Origin: Ganoderma boninense
Lineage: Eukaryota; Basidiomycota; Agaricomycetes; Polyporales; Polyporaceae
DNA: 64,000 nt
Direction: 5' to 3'
Assembly (NCBI GenBank): GCA_002900995.3
Contig: CM035309.1
Location: 3,850,389-3,914,388 of the forward strand
Part shown: piece by piece, positions 10,690 through 20,930 of the stretch
Numbering within the stretch: the stretch's first letter is position 1
Layout: each line of letters opens with the position of its first letter
Position numbers and translations under genes: made by a program
The notes under the pieces: generated by a model
What the model was told of the DNA's origin: nothing
Databases searched by the model: none
The model's input: the letters and a program-made list of their open reading frames with translations, nothing else

Positions 10690-12559
10690 TCATATGCCGT
10701 AGAGCACTGGCGGCGGCGTCGGCTCGGCGGCGTGCAGCGCAGACGATGATGACGGCGCCCAGCTCTGCATTCATCACCCAAATCACAATAAATCACAGTC
10801 ACACTCGTCAGCACACGCACACACATACACAGCGCGACAACGGAGGACCACTCACCCTCCGCCCAACGCGGTCCAGCGCGTGGGTCTGCCACGGCATCCG
10901 CCCGTGGGAGCTCGTGTCCAGCCCGAGCGCGTCGAGGTCCTCCGACTCCTTGCTCTTGATCGTGACGCTCACCCGCCGCGCGTGTCCCACGCGCTGGCTC
11001 TTCGGCGGCACGTATGGGAACTCGCTCTCGGGAGCCGCGGACACGGACAACGACGGCGGCCTCCGGGTCTGCACGGCGGCCGCGGTCGCGGGCTCCTCCG
11101 CGTCCGCCGCGTCGCGTCCGTAACCGTAGCCGGGGCCGTAGGTGTAGTTCGCGAGAGGCGCAGGCGCAGGGACGGCGAGGAGCGGGGGCGAGTAGATGGC
11201 GGCGTCGAACGCGGGCGGAGGAGGCCCGGCGACGGCTACCGGCGAGAATATAGGCTGCGGCGGACCCAGCCCCATCACCTTGCCCGAGTCCGCGGTGAGG
11301 CCCAGTCCGAGTCCGAGTCCGCGGCCGGGCATTTGCCACGCCGCATGTAGGTGATTCATGGCGACGGGGCTGTATGGCATGGTCGGGGCGTTGGGCGTGT
11401 AAGGCACTTGCCACGCCTCCCAAGGGTTGGTGAAAACCATCGGCGGCTGGGGCCCGGAGGGTGGGATCGCGATGGGCGGAGGGAGGGAGGGCGCCGTCGG
11501 CTGCGGCTGCGCGACGTTGTAGTAAAACATACCATTGTAGTGCATCGCGCCGCGAGGGACGGTGTCAGGGTGCGACGGGGGAGGCTGGAGGGCCGCGGGT
11601 TGCTGGGCGGGTGATTCCTCGGGTGAAGTGGAGACATAGGGTTCGGGATGCTTATATGGACAAAGCGGACCCCGACGGCAGTTCGGCCACGCGAGGCACG
11701 GCGTGTGTGCTGCGACTGTTCAAGGACACGTAGGTCAGATGTGCGCGAGCTTATCGGATTGCTGCTGACGGCCACTTACACATGTGAATTGCGACGGGAT
11801 GGAGGTACGGGCAGTCTTGGACGTGGCACAAGCCCTGGATGTACGCCCAACAGTGACTGTGCTTGCTTCCCGCCTTACCCCGCTGGCCCTGTTTGGTGTT
11901 ACCCGTCGCCGGTAGACCTCTACTTGAGAACCGCGCATCATCCTTCGCAAATGCCCCCAAGGCGAGATCGTGAATACTGTAAAGAAGCATCATTGAGTAC
12001 GCAGTTACGGATAGTAGACATCTGTGGCTGTGTGGTACGTACTAGTTGCACTCCTCGCCCACTGGGCACCAGCCACGATTCTTCAGGAAGTGTCTGCACA
12101 GTGTGGTGCGCCAGGACAAAGGCCGATACTTGATGTGAGACTGCGATGGAGTTGTTTCTGCTGCGGTCGATGGGTTGCTCCAGTGGTAGGCGAGATGGTC
12201 AGAACTCCCGTTCGTCGCAGGGGAAAGAGTAGGCCACAGGGAAGGAGAGAAAGTGGTTGAGGATGCTTGATCGTCTGCGCTTCGTTTGCTAAGCTATAAA
12301 GCGAACATAATCTTGTCAGCGCCGGGCTCAAGGTTCAATGGTACTTCAATTCCTCACCGAGGGCTGCAGTGGTGAACCCACGGTGTTCATCTGGATGGCT
12401 TCGGGAGTCGCATGAATGTAGTTACAGCTCTCGCCCTGGGGACAGTGGCCGAGGGCGAAGTTGCGGCATAGTTTCGCTAGAAGGCGTTAATCGGACATGC
12501 GAAGACGGACTAGCGCAGAAGGAAAACGTACTCCGGAAGCGTCCACGGGTCGTAGCCAT
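10690..12559 (-). CDS. CCCH-type zinc-finger protein, four fingers
   Basis: The start is the ATG at 12559 (MATTRGRFRT). Six exons are seen. Four CCCH fingers occupy the N-terminal half: C-x7-C-x5-C-x3-H (CRNFALGHCPQGESCNYIH), C-x9-C-x5-C-x3-H (CRHFLKNRGWCPVGEEC then NYIH across an intron), C-x7-C-x4-C-x3-H (CWAYIQGLCHVQDCPYLH) and C-x5-C-x5-C-x3-H (CLAWPNCRRGPLCPYKH). The rest is a long Pro/Gly/Ala-rich disordered tail, with PPKSQRVGHARRVSVTIKSK near the end and a last exon SWAPSSSSALHAAEPTPPP. Such finger arrays usually bind single-stranded RNA; fingers 3-4 recall the spacing in the CPSF30/Yth1 class, but the architecture is not that protein. Introns fall between or inside fingers. A nuclear or cytoplasmic RNA-binding role is inferred. 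Confidence 0.85.
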
Positions 12560-12599
12560 CGCTGAATGTACGGAAGGGATGAAGAGGGAGGGAGGGAAA

Positions 12600-13910
12600 G
12601 GGCGATTGTCTGTGTCCGGTGCGCGTCTGATGCCTATAAGTATCGTCCTGGACAAAGTGAAAGGGTCGGATATGAATTCTCTGTGCGATGCGCACGTGCA
12701 ACTCACGCGAAAAGTGAAGCTAAAGCTCCGGCAATGACAAGACAGCCCCATGCGAAGCGTCAACAAATACTGCCATGCCCGCCTATTATGAAGGACCCTC
12801 CGGAGCAAAAGCAAGAGAAAAGCCCGGTATTAAGCTGCAGAAGGCGGTGCTTTGGATCGAAGAGACCTGACAAAGCGTCGCCGAGAGCCAAAGCCGGGGC
12901 GGAGGAGCAATTTTCATGTCGGGCACAGACGAGTGGGACGAACAGCCATACGCACAGGAGAGAGCGGGGGGAGTCATCTACCTTGGGGCGAGCCATGAAA
13001 AGCTCTGCAAACTCGACGAACACGCCTCCTACACGAGTACTCGACAGGGCCCAATGCGCTCGCCTCGAGGTCCTGCTCCGCTTAGGTAAGCTCATCCCAA
13101 GGCACAGCCGCCCAGCCTCGTTCCCGCTCCCGCTCCAGTGACACTCCGCCGCTTTGCTTGACACCATTCGTCCCTTTCTGCAACACAATGTGCTCGTGGA
13201 ATATTTGGTCTAAAGTCTTCGCAGCGCGAAACTTTTTGCGCCTTATTAATCGACCCTCCTCTCGGAGCATTGCTCAGGCCGACTGGCATTGCGGCAGTCC
13301 CGTCAAACTTTCACAAAACTTGCAGTCTCCATCTCCGTCTCCGACCGCCCCGCGGGTGACGCAATGACGTCTTTGACCCCGAGAAATCCTTACGTACGGC
13401 AATCCCAGCCTCAAAGCCTCCGGGAAACCTAGAAGGCATGTCACGCCCGAGCACGGACGTCAGTCGGTACTGCGCAGACCTTCTCCTCTTATGCGATCTA
13501 TGTACTCACAGCGGGCACGCCCACATGTTGTAGGACCGGGCTAGTGAAGTAGATATGATTGTGGAGCTTGCCTGGAACCCTTTTAGGACCTCGATACTGA
13601 GTCGACGCTCGTACGTTTTTGCGCTGTTGACCTGCTTTGAGAGCCACTTTTAAGGAACCCACAATGACGCAGAGGCGCCAGCATCATCCGGACCGGACAA
13701 TGATGGTCCCCCGATATTGTTCGGTTCGTTCCTGGCTGGTTGTTTTGCTAGCTATTCAGGGAAAGAATACGGGGCCGTGACTGCGCTCGTGGCGGAGGCC
13801 TTGCTTCACGAAAGTTCCCGGCCTTCCAGAATGCTTCGTGCGACCTCTGCTAATACTATTCGGGGCCATAAAGGGACCGCCAGTGGTATCTGCAGGACTC
13901 ACCTCGGGCG
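12600..13910. other. Intergenic stretch upstream of the CCCH gene
   Basis: A TATA-like gcctataag sits at about 12631-12639, roughly 75 bp upstream of the CCCH start codon on the minus strand, and could be its core promoter. Open frames of 60-190 codons cover 12566-13289 on both strands but overlap each other and lack splice sites or motifs. I assign no gene between 13290 and 13910. Confidence 0.35.
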
Positions 13911-13915
13911 CACAG

Positions 13916-14276
13916 ATGGACAAACAATCTAGTCTCGACCCGTCTCCACCGCGGGCGTCACTATTCGTAGTTGATATGGCAGTGGCAGCCGCGGTGAGTA
14001 ATTCTATCCATCGAAATGCAGGGAACACCTCGCGTCAGACTGATTCGCCGGACTCATAGCTAACTTCCAATCGAGTAGCGCCACATATGAGAGCAGGTGC
14101 GAGAAAGGTTATTGAATGTACTAATCTCTCTTTGCGCCTTCGATCGCGAATGGCGCGATCGCCAGAAGCGTGGCGCACCTCAGGCGCACCCCCCAGGCGA
14201 TGCCGGCCACCTCGAAGTGCGCTACACCCCTGCGTTTCGCGACTACGACCTGTCATGTCCCGTGGCCTGTCTTTGA
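13916..14276 (+). CDS. Small hypothetical protein, two exons
   Basis: ATG at 13916 (MDKQSSLDPSPPRASLFVVD). The first exon ends at 13993 before gtgagt. The second exon, starting at 14097, continues in phase with VRERLLNVLISLCAFDREWR, APQAHPPGDAGHLEVRYTP and AFRDYDLSCPVACL before a stop at 14276. The frame is also open for about 115 nt upstream of this ATG (VPGLPECFVRPLLILFGAIK), so an earlier exon is possible. An alternative splice after CPVAC would extend to about 14350. It converges on the next gene. No family recognised. Confidence 0.45.
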
Positions 14277-14348
14277 AATTCCTTCATTGTCAAAGCGTCG
14301 CGCAGGCATTCATCATGATCCCCAAGATATCGAGGTCGGAGGGCGTAC

Positions 14349-15150
14349 CTAGACTACATAGCCGTAGTCCGTTTCTTGCTCGGACCAAGGCCGCAGGCTG
14401 ATCCAAGTCCAGACATAGGGCACGAGTCGGCCAGTACGGTGTTCGAACCGCACATGCGAACCTGCATCGCGAGCCAGAATGCTGGGTGCACTGTGCTGTA
14501 CATTGCTATCGAGGCACTAGACAGCCGAAACCGGCTAAGTTTGTCAGTTGCCACGGCCAAAGCACAGAAGCAGCGAAATCTTCGTCTTACGTTCCATTTC
14601 GCTGCGACCGTCACAGGTCTGTATGTCTTGGGACACACCATCCGTCCGTTCCTCATCTGGATGCGGGGCAGCGTCATCATGGGAAAGTCCGCCAGGACAC
14701 AATGATTAAGACGTACCATGGGAGAGAAGACTGATAGCCTCATCGCCCTGCCCCTAGTGACCTCTCTCACACGTCGCCCGCGGAGGTCGTGCCTGCCGTA
14801 ACGTGGTGAGATATATCGCCGGTGTCCGACAGGGCAGATCGTGACGAGTTGGCGAGGATCACGCAGGATCGCGACCGCCGCTGCGCGGGGCGGGTCATAG
14901 AGATGGAGGAGTCGGCGGGCGCAGATGGGGATGAGATACAAATACGGCACGAATACGGTTGCGGATGTCAGTCCGGCCGGCAGATACACTAGTAAAACAA
15001 CATGAAATTGGGGCGAAAGGGGTCTGGAACGAGGATTTTACAATCTATCCTGTAGTCATGGCGTGGGTTCAGGTCCGTATCCGTGGAAAGGAGGCGCCAC
15101 ACGATGCAAGGAAAAGGAGGGGAGGAGGATGCTCACCGGACGACGGACAT
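14349..15150 (-). CDS. Hypothetical protein with N-terminal hydrophobic segments
   Basis: The ATG at 15150 opens MSVVR, followed by a long first intron (branch-like ctgaac, acceptor ttccag). Exon 2 gives PLSPQFHVVLLVYLPAGL, TSATVFVPYLYLIPICARRL and ends SVFSPM. Exon 3 is MRNGRMVCPKTYRPVTVAAK, then WN. The last exon is CLDSNVQHSAPSILARDAG, HVRFEHRTGRLVPYVWTWIS and LRPWSEQETDYGYVV with the stop at 14349. All four junctions keep phase. The N-terminal 40 residues are strongly hydrophobic, so membrane insertion is likely. Unknown family. Confidence 0.6.
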
Positions 15151-15623
15151 GTGTGACTTTGGGGGTGCGATCTGTTGTACAACGTAGAGCAAATATCTAC
15201 AAATGAAGGATTAGGATGTGGGCGTGGGATGGATGCGGGCGGGCGCGGCGGTATCAGTAAGTCCTGGCGAGGACGAGGATGAGGATGAAAAATGAAGAAA
15301 AACGAGAGTGGCGACAACATAAAAATATGTCACAGCAGCGTGGACAGGCGGGACGGCACAACACAGAATAACCTTATGCATAAAGAGCGCGAATGTCCGG
15401 TGGCACAGATGCGATGTGTGAGGTGGGCGCATGGGGAATGGTGGGACAAATGCAGGGTCTCATGAGAGTCCAGGCGATGGGGGAGGGGAAAGTCCATTAG
15501 CTGAAACATGTATGGTAAAGTGCGTGGGCTACACAAGGCATATGAGTTCCAAGAAATTGGTGAGAAGGATGAGGATGCGACACTTACATGACGCGCCGAG
15601 GCTCAGAGCCGCGACATGCCGAG

Positions 15624-16589
15624 TCATAAAGCGAGGCCGCTCAACTCCGCATTTGGCGGCGCGCCGGCGAGCACGGCGACGCCCTGATCGAGACGCATCG
15701 CCGCGTGGGCGGGCGGCGCCAGCGCGGATTGCCTTATTGAGGAGCATACCGAGCGAGAAGTTGCCAGGAAGTCTGCGCCGGATATCTGATGGCGTTTGCG
15801 GGGCGGCAGGGAAGACATATCCTTGAGTGTCATCGAAAGAGGTCGCATCATATAGCTTTTTACGCACAGTCTCGAATCACTCACTTCGAACGCTGTCTGG
15901 TCTAGACATCCAACGAGTGTCAGCACATCGTGTGAGCGATCATAGTCAGGTCGGGGAAAACGTACTCTGAAGCTCCTCCCAGCTCCGAGGGTGCTTGCGT
16001 TCTATCTGCCCCAGAGCGTTTATCTGCATCTCCTGTCCCCGCGCTGGGGAGAACGTCTGAACATAGAGCGCTCAGATATACGATACGATCTGGTCCGTTG
16101 GGCAGAGACGACGTACCTGGTCAACTGAGGCCAATTCGTGGTGACCGCGGGAGACGTCTGGAACAGCCATGGCATCGCCGTGAGACCACTGCATTTCTCT
16201 CATAGTCTTCCATGCTGCGACGTTGTCCTGCAAGGCCACATGGTTGTTGGGTCTGTGTGCCGTTCTCAGTTCGTGTGGCGTACGCTGCACGATGAGAGAG
16301 AAGACGTACATCGCATTCATAACATCATCATGGGATTGCGACGTGCTTGCTCTCGAATCTGACCGTTCGAGCGTGTTTTGGATATCTTCCACAAGTGGCG
16401 GCGACTGTTTGTTGGACCCGCCGGGTGCTGTGACAAGCGCAACATAAGACGGGAACCCGTGCCAGAGGCAAAACGACGTACAGTCCATGTAATCGGTCCG
16501 GAAGCTCTCGGCAAGCGACGCCACTGCCCGACGTTAGCGTGTTTCGTGGCGGCAGGGTGTCAGGACGACGTACTTACAGTGCCTTGCAT
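15624..16589 (-). CDS. Hypothetical protein starting inside an inverted repeat
   Basis: The ATG at 16589 lies inside the repeat described at 16573-16646. The tiny first exon (MQGTV) ends at a GTACGTC donor, and the same donor type begins three later introns, a good sign that the model is right. Exons then read MASLAESFRTDYMD, SPGGSNKQSPPLVEDIQNTL, IPNNHVALQDNVAAWKTMRE, AVPDVSRGHHELASVDQ, TFSPARGQEMQINALGQIE, NQTAFE, and a last exon DMSSLPPRKRHQISGADFLA to a stop at 15624. TATAAG lies about 42 bp upstream of the ATG. The last exon could use another frame. No family recognised. Confidence 0.55.
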
Positions 16590-16646
16590 AATTGCGTGAA
16601 CGCGCCGAAAAATCCCCCGCTGGCGCTTATACTTCGCCTACCAAAT
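16573..16646 (-). repeat. Inverted duplicate, arm 1 (TATA box plus ATG)
   Basis: Read on the minus strand, this arm runs from atttggtaggcga through tataagcgcc and tttttcggcgcg to ttcacgcaattatgcaaggc and ends at actgta. It matches the plus strand at 16888-16961 with only a few substitutions and two small indels. It contains the presumed TATA box and the start codon of the 15624-16589 gene. Confidence 0.85.
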
Positions 16647-16887
16647 ACGGATGGATCACGGTCACATGCAACGCCAACGCGTGCCCCGCCGCCTGTGCAC
16701 CTCTACAGGTTTTAACGACTGTTCCCCTGTCCCCCACCCTTGTCTACTTCCTGGAGGGCTCAGTGGCTCTCAACGGGTCTCCTAGTTTATTATTTGGGCC
16801 TCAGCTGCTTCGGGAGGCACCCATGCCATCCGGGGGACATGTCACATGAAGGTCACCAACTCGCTTCTGAAGCTTCCCAGGCGTCCT

Positions 16888-16961
16888 GATTTGGTAGGCG
16901 AACATATAAGCGCCTGCGGGAATTTTTCGGCGCGTTCACGCAATTATGCAAGGCACTGTAG
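16888..16961 (+). repeat. Inverted duplicate, arm 2 (3' end of next gene)
   Basis: Plus-strand partner of 16573-16646, separated from it by about 240 bp of unrelated DNA. On the minus strand this arm encodes the last residues LQCLA and the stop codon of the 16944-17882 gene plus its early 3' UTR. Similarity ends abruptly at actgta in both arms. Confidence 0.85.
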
Positions 16962-17882
16962 TGCGTCTCGACGTTCCTCGAGCATACTCAATTGCTGCCG
17001 AGCCTGTGCCTCGGCGTCGAGACACGCGGTGTAGCGCGCGAACGACTCCTGAGTCTCTCGTTGTGCGCGCGAGAACGCGGCTCGCGCGCTCGCCAGATTG
17101 CGCCCTGGACGAACGTAAGTGGGTTCAGTGCGGTCAGGGTCGATGAGATGTACTACTCACGGTTCAGGTTTACTTCGTTTAGCAGAGAGTGCGACGTCCC
17201 TTGCTCCGTACCATCGCCGGGATTCATGTCGTCGTCATTAGCTTCCTCTGCAGAGGGGTCAACAACATGTTGAGTGCATTGGGGAGCTGGACTCACGTTT
17301 CTCCGAGAACCCTATGCAGCCGGCAAGCGCGATCGAGGGCGACGAACCCACCGAAAGTTTCGAAGAGAACTGCTGCTCGACGCCACTCGGACGATTCTGC
17401 CCGAGGGCGCGGCGGAGGCGGGGATTGTGTGGGATGCCAGCGGCCTGTCGCTCGATGAACTTGCGGAGGAAGGTGAGCTCGATGTTGTCAGGCATCAAGT
17501 ACGGCGGGCCTTGGATCTCCCCCTTCTGCATGAGCACCTCCAGGTGCGACATGACCTTGTCCTTGAGTTGTTGGAGCCACTCATGGAGCTCCATATGGTC
17601 CTGGTCGGCGCGCGCGTCGTAGTCCTGCCGCCGTCGTGCCTTCCGCCAGTACGTCTTGGTGAGCTTCAACGCGCGATTGACCTCGGTGTCGAGCGTGCGG
17701 TACCAATCGCTAGCCTGGCGATTGAGGCGTACCGCGAGCACGCCGGGCTGGACGCGAAGCTGCAGGAGACAGCGCCCTTCGTTATCCGGAGGACCGAGAA
17801 CCCCCTTCTGGCCTTGATTGCCCCTGGTCGCGCCGCGCGAGACATTACCGAGCTCCGGCCAAGGGAGGTCGTCAGTTAGCAT
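16944..17882 (-). CDS. Hypothetical protein with helical C-terminus
   Basis: ATG at 17882 (MLTDDLPWPELGNVSRG). A long first exon carries VQPGVLAVRLNRQASDWYRT, LKLTKTYWRKARRRQDYDAR, QDHMELHEWLQQLKDKVMSH and ELTFLRKFIERQAAGIPHNP. Two short introns follow, with exons EANDDDMNPGDGTEQGTSH and SLLNEVNLN. The last exon is charged and helix-forming: NLASARAAFSRAQRETQESF, ARYTACLDAEAQARQQLSML, EERRDALQCLA, stop at 16944. The final codons lie in an inverted repeat shared with the start of the next gene, so this C-terminus may have been acquired by insertion. The frame stays open upstream to 18107, but that part is less protein-like. Unknown family. Confidence 0.6.
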
Positions 17883-18290
17883 AGCAGGGGAAGCAGCGTC
17901 GAAAGCCAGTGTCGTGAACGTAACGGGACGTAGCGGAGGGGGGAAAAGTACAGGAAGCAGAATGGCGTGAAGGCGGAGATGAAGATGTTGGCAGACAGAA
18001 GAGTGGGCGGTCGGTTTTGTGCCAGTCTTGAATCCTGTGGGAGCCAAGGTGGGAGCGCATCTACGGGTCCTTCGACTTCTCAGTCGGAACGAGTTGATGG
18101 TTGGCAACTCGTGCTTGCACTGCCTGCTTAGATTTGAGAGGGTCGATGGAAAATGTGGCTGGTGCGATCAATCATGGGAGGGTTTGCGGGAGAAGCTTAG
18201 CGACGTTTGTCAAAATGTCGAATATTTCGGGACCCGCGAGTATGAAATGTCGACATGTCTTCCCATCATCAGCGCTTGCCTTTTTGGAGT

Positions 18291-18539
18291 TCAAGGCGAG
18301 ACGGGACCCGATTCGCCAACGTCCTCGTTTGGCAGATTGTTGCGAAGCGATATTGTGTCCGTGTCGAATCCATCGCCTCTGAACGCAACGCCGAGCCTCC
18401 CCCTCCGTCGCCCCGCGGTTGCATTATAGCCCGTGGCACAATTCGATGCAGCATGAAACGAATGCAATACAACACGCCGGATGTTTTCTTGCGTCCTCCC
18501 CCTGTCTGAACTGAGCTCCATGTCTTCCTCGCCTTGCAT
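18291..18539 (-). CDS. Possible short gene, unknown
   Basis: A minus-strand frame from the ATG at 18539 reads MQGEEDMELSSDRGRTQENI, RRGRLGVAFRGDGFDTDTIS and LRNNLPNEDVGESGPVSP before a stop at 18291. Composition is protein-like but I see no introns, motifs or relatives. Confidence 0.25.
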   Translation of the reverse strand: MQGEEDMELSSDRGRTQENIRRVVLHSFHAASNCATGYNATAGRRRGRLGVAFRGDGFDTDTISLRNNLPNEDVGESGPVSP

Positions 18540-18639
18540 TGCTTGGGACACGTTCACGGTCGTCGGGTCGACTGCGGCCTCGCCAGGGCTTTGGGCCCCA
18601 GACTGCAACAAATGGATGATGTCCCATCAACGCATCATA

Positions 18640-18960
18640 CCATCAAAGTGACGCTAGCGACACTGCCGTGATGCCAGGGCCGCCAGATCCTTTATGGGCA
18701 TAAGAATAACGATATTTATATCTACCAGGAGGTTAGCCAACCAACTCAGCGCAGAAGTGACCCTGCTTCTGCTTTGTACTAGCCAATTTGCTGGAGATTC
18801 TCTAGTCGGGAGGTCCGCTTGACTGTGACTTAGGCCAGGAGAGTGGAGTCCGAATCACTATGGCAGCATCACATCAATTCTTCTTGAAAGGACCGAGGGA
18901 TCAGCGGCAATCCGTATACGCAGTCTCCGAAAACCCCAACCTGTGATCCGCCTTGATTGA
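18640..18960. other. Intergenic, nothing recognised
   Basis: AT-richer sequence without long frames, splice patterns, repeats or RNA-gene signatures that I can support. Confidence 0.4.
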
Positions 18961-18965
18961 CTGTC

Positions 18966-19591
18966 CTACGGCAGCTCCGGGAGCTTCGTCGGTCGTACCA
19001 CGGACGCCAAGCGCCGCGTGGCGCGGGATTCCGCCACCACCCGGACCCAGCCTTTACTACTTTTGGTCAGTCCTCCTGCCTCCCTCAAATGCAAAATACA
19101 GTAAGTATCACCAGCCACGGATGAACAAGTGTACGGGGAATACCGCCGTACGGACTCAGACTGACCTCCCATTTGACCACTCTCCCTTTCATCGTGTTCT
19201 TGGGAACACTCTGTGGCCTGGAACCGCCTGTGATACTCGAGCGCTCCGACCATCACCGGCGGAACTCGGCCTGTACGGCAATGTACTCCCCCATACGGGC
19301 CAGGTTTCTCGACACGACTACTGCCACCACCGTAAGGGTTAAGTCGGAGACGAGTATATCGCGCCGGGCGGCAGGACAGTTTGAATTCGCTTGATGCGAC
19401 CTATAAAAGACGTACTCTGTCCACCAGGGTCGATCAAGCCCGACTGATATTGTAGCACATTGAGCTCCGAAGGCACAGATGCTATGCCAGGAGATAAAAG
19501 GGACGAAGTATGGCCAGCGTGATGGATTGAAAGGCGCACGAGAGGGAAGGAAACAGAGAACCCACCGGCAAGCAGACGTCGCTGTATCCAT
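18966..19591 (-). CDS. Hypothetical multi-exon gene, model uncertain
   Basis: From the ATG at 19591 (MDTATSACR) a gtgggt...catag intron joins in phase to ICAFGAQCATISVGLDRPWW, and a second gtacgtc intron joins to SRVEKPGPYGGVHCRTGRVP. The 3' exon GGLTKSSKGWVRVVAESRA to LPELP (stop at 18966) is clearly open, but I could not place the intermediate junction in phase. A short hydrophobic stretch in exon 2 may be membrane-spanning. Function unknown. Confidence 0.35.
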
Positions 19592-19753
19592 GCCGTATAA
19601 CAAGCTCGGTCTGATTCAGCTGATTATTGGCGATTCCTTCCACTATCTATCCTATTCCCTTGCACTTGCATACACTCAGATAGAAGGCATAACTTAGAGG
19701 TCTGCAGATCTAGAAAGAAGAAATGGGTCGTTCGTCATGACCACTGACTATTT

Positions 19754-20107
19754 CTACATATGGGAAAACCCGTCTGCGATCAAGATAGATCTGGTTTTGG
19801 CCTCTGCCCTCAATGCAACGGGTTTTCCCAGTTCCCAAAGCCTCTCGGGAGAAGCTGAGGACGGTCCGACTTGGCCCTCGGCGCCTTTAAAAGCCGTGAT
19901 CGCCAGTATCGTGATGACCAATCGGAACACTGTTCTCGAGACTGCATCTGGACCCTGAGGCCTGACGCTCTCCCCGAGCCTTGAGGCCGGATTTGATGAA
20001 CCCCCGCACCCGATAAATATAAGCGCCCGCACGTTCAATGTCGTCAAATTCAAGCACTGTCGAAGGTGTTCTCTATTCACCTGCGCATTGAACCCGTCAG
20101 CAGCCAT
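19754..20107 (-). CDS. Small hypothetical protein with one hydrophobic segment
   Basis: ATG at 20107 (MAADGFNAQ), then a gtgaat donor and a cctcag acceptor about 135 nt later, in phase with GPDAVSRTVFRLVITILAIT, AFKGAEGQVGPSSASPERLW and a stop at 19754. The frame is also open without splicing. One transmembrane-like segment (VFRLVITILAITAF). No family recognised. Confidence 0.3.
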   Translation of the reverse strand: MAADGFNAQVNREHLRQCLNLTTLNVRALIFIGCGGSSNPASRLGESVRPQGPDAVSRTVFRLVITILAITAFKGAEGQVGPSSASPERLWELGKPVALRAEAKTRSILIADGFSHM

Positions 20108-20339
20108 ACCAACGAATGGAGAATTCTATTGTTAAAGTAGAACACTGCTCATCAAGGAAGACGAAGATGCATAAGCTCTCTGATGGAGTCGGAGCACTGA
20201 CGATCTGTCCGCTCCTACGAGATTTGGGGGCAGGTTGTCCAAGCGAGATGACAGCTTAATGGAGTGCAAACGGCACTCAGCCACAAAGCTCCCGAATCAT
20301 AGATACGGCAGGATCGGGAAGACATAAGGTACTTACTTA

Positions 20340-20930
20340 TGGGAGTCCAATTGGCAACGGAACATCTGAAGATGTAATCATCTTGAGATCCACGGCGTAG
20401 AAGTGCTCGAAACCATCGCCCATGTCGCGAGCCTGCCGGGATGACATTGTCGTCTTGAAACTCACCCATTGACAGTTAAAACGTTCAACGTTCAGCCGTG
20501 ACAATCCTCCGACTTGCTCGGAAGCGAGCGCTCGTCCAGGCCGCGAGCCATCCGACAATCACATCACTATAAGCACTGCCGGTGCCCACTGCATCTAGCA
20601 CGACGGTGGGTTTGTCTATGTATATACCTGGTGGACTACATGTATTCTGACACGATAAGTAGAATAACAGGAACAGTTCCCTGGGGGATGTACATAATCG
20701 GCAGCTAAGAAGAATATCGAGCGCACGAGGTACCGAGCTACGTCGGATGTCGCCGCGCCGCCGCGACTGTGGTTTATGCGTGCCACAGAACGTGCAGGGC
20801 CTCGAAGGTTCCTGAAAATGGATGAATGTCTCGTATAGAAAGGAAACAGGTATGCCGTAGAACGAACAGAAAGCCCGCTGCTATACCGATGACTCGTAGC
20901 GCTGAAAGCTGCCCGCCGCGGCATGCCCAC
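20340..20930 (-). other. Coding-looking exons, gene not resolved
   Basis: A minus-strand exon at about 20480-20615 reads PTVVLDAVGTGSAYSDVIVG and WLAAWTSARFRASRRIVTAE. Another at 20340-20430 reads MGDGFEHFYAVDLKMITSS and DVPLPIGLP. A third near 20700 reads YLVRSIFFLAADYVHPPGN. They probably belong to one gene but the junctions between them could not be fixed. Confidence 0.3.

Noticed and set aside
10605..11350. Long plus-strand frames opposite the CCCH gene
   Set aside because: Antisense to a well-supported coding exon; Arg/Pro-rich composition typical of shadow frames.
10440..11423. 327-codon minus-strand open frame over the CCCH gene
   Set aside because: It is a shifted frame of the same strand as the CCCH gene; the correct frame has the zinc fingers and splices in phase. 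GC-rich DNA lacks stops.
12566..13289. Overlapping 60-190 codon frames on both strands
   Set aside because: No motif or splice evidence; the strands contradict each other.
17274..17879. 201-codon plus-strand frame
   Set aside because: Exact antisense of the long first exon of 16944-17882, whose other exons join in phase on the minus strand.
20015..20027. tataagcgcc resembling the TATA part of the 16.6/16.9 kb inverted repeat
   Set aside because: Only about 10 bp are shared and it falls in a probable intron; no extended similarity, so treated as chance.
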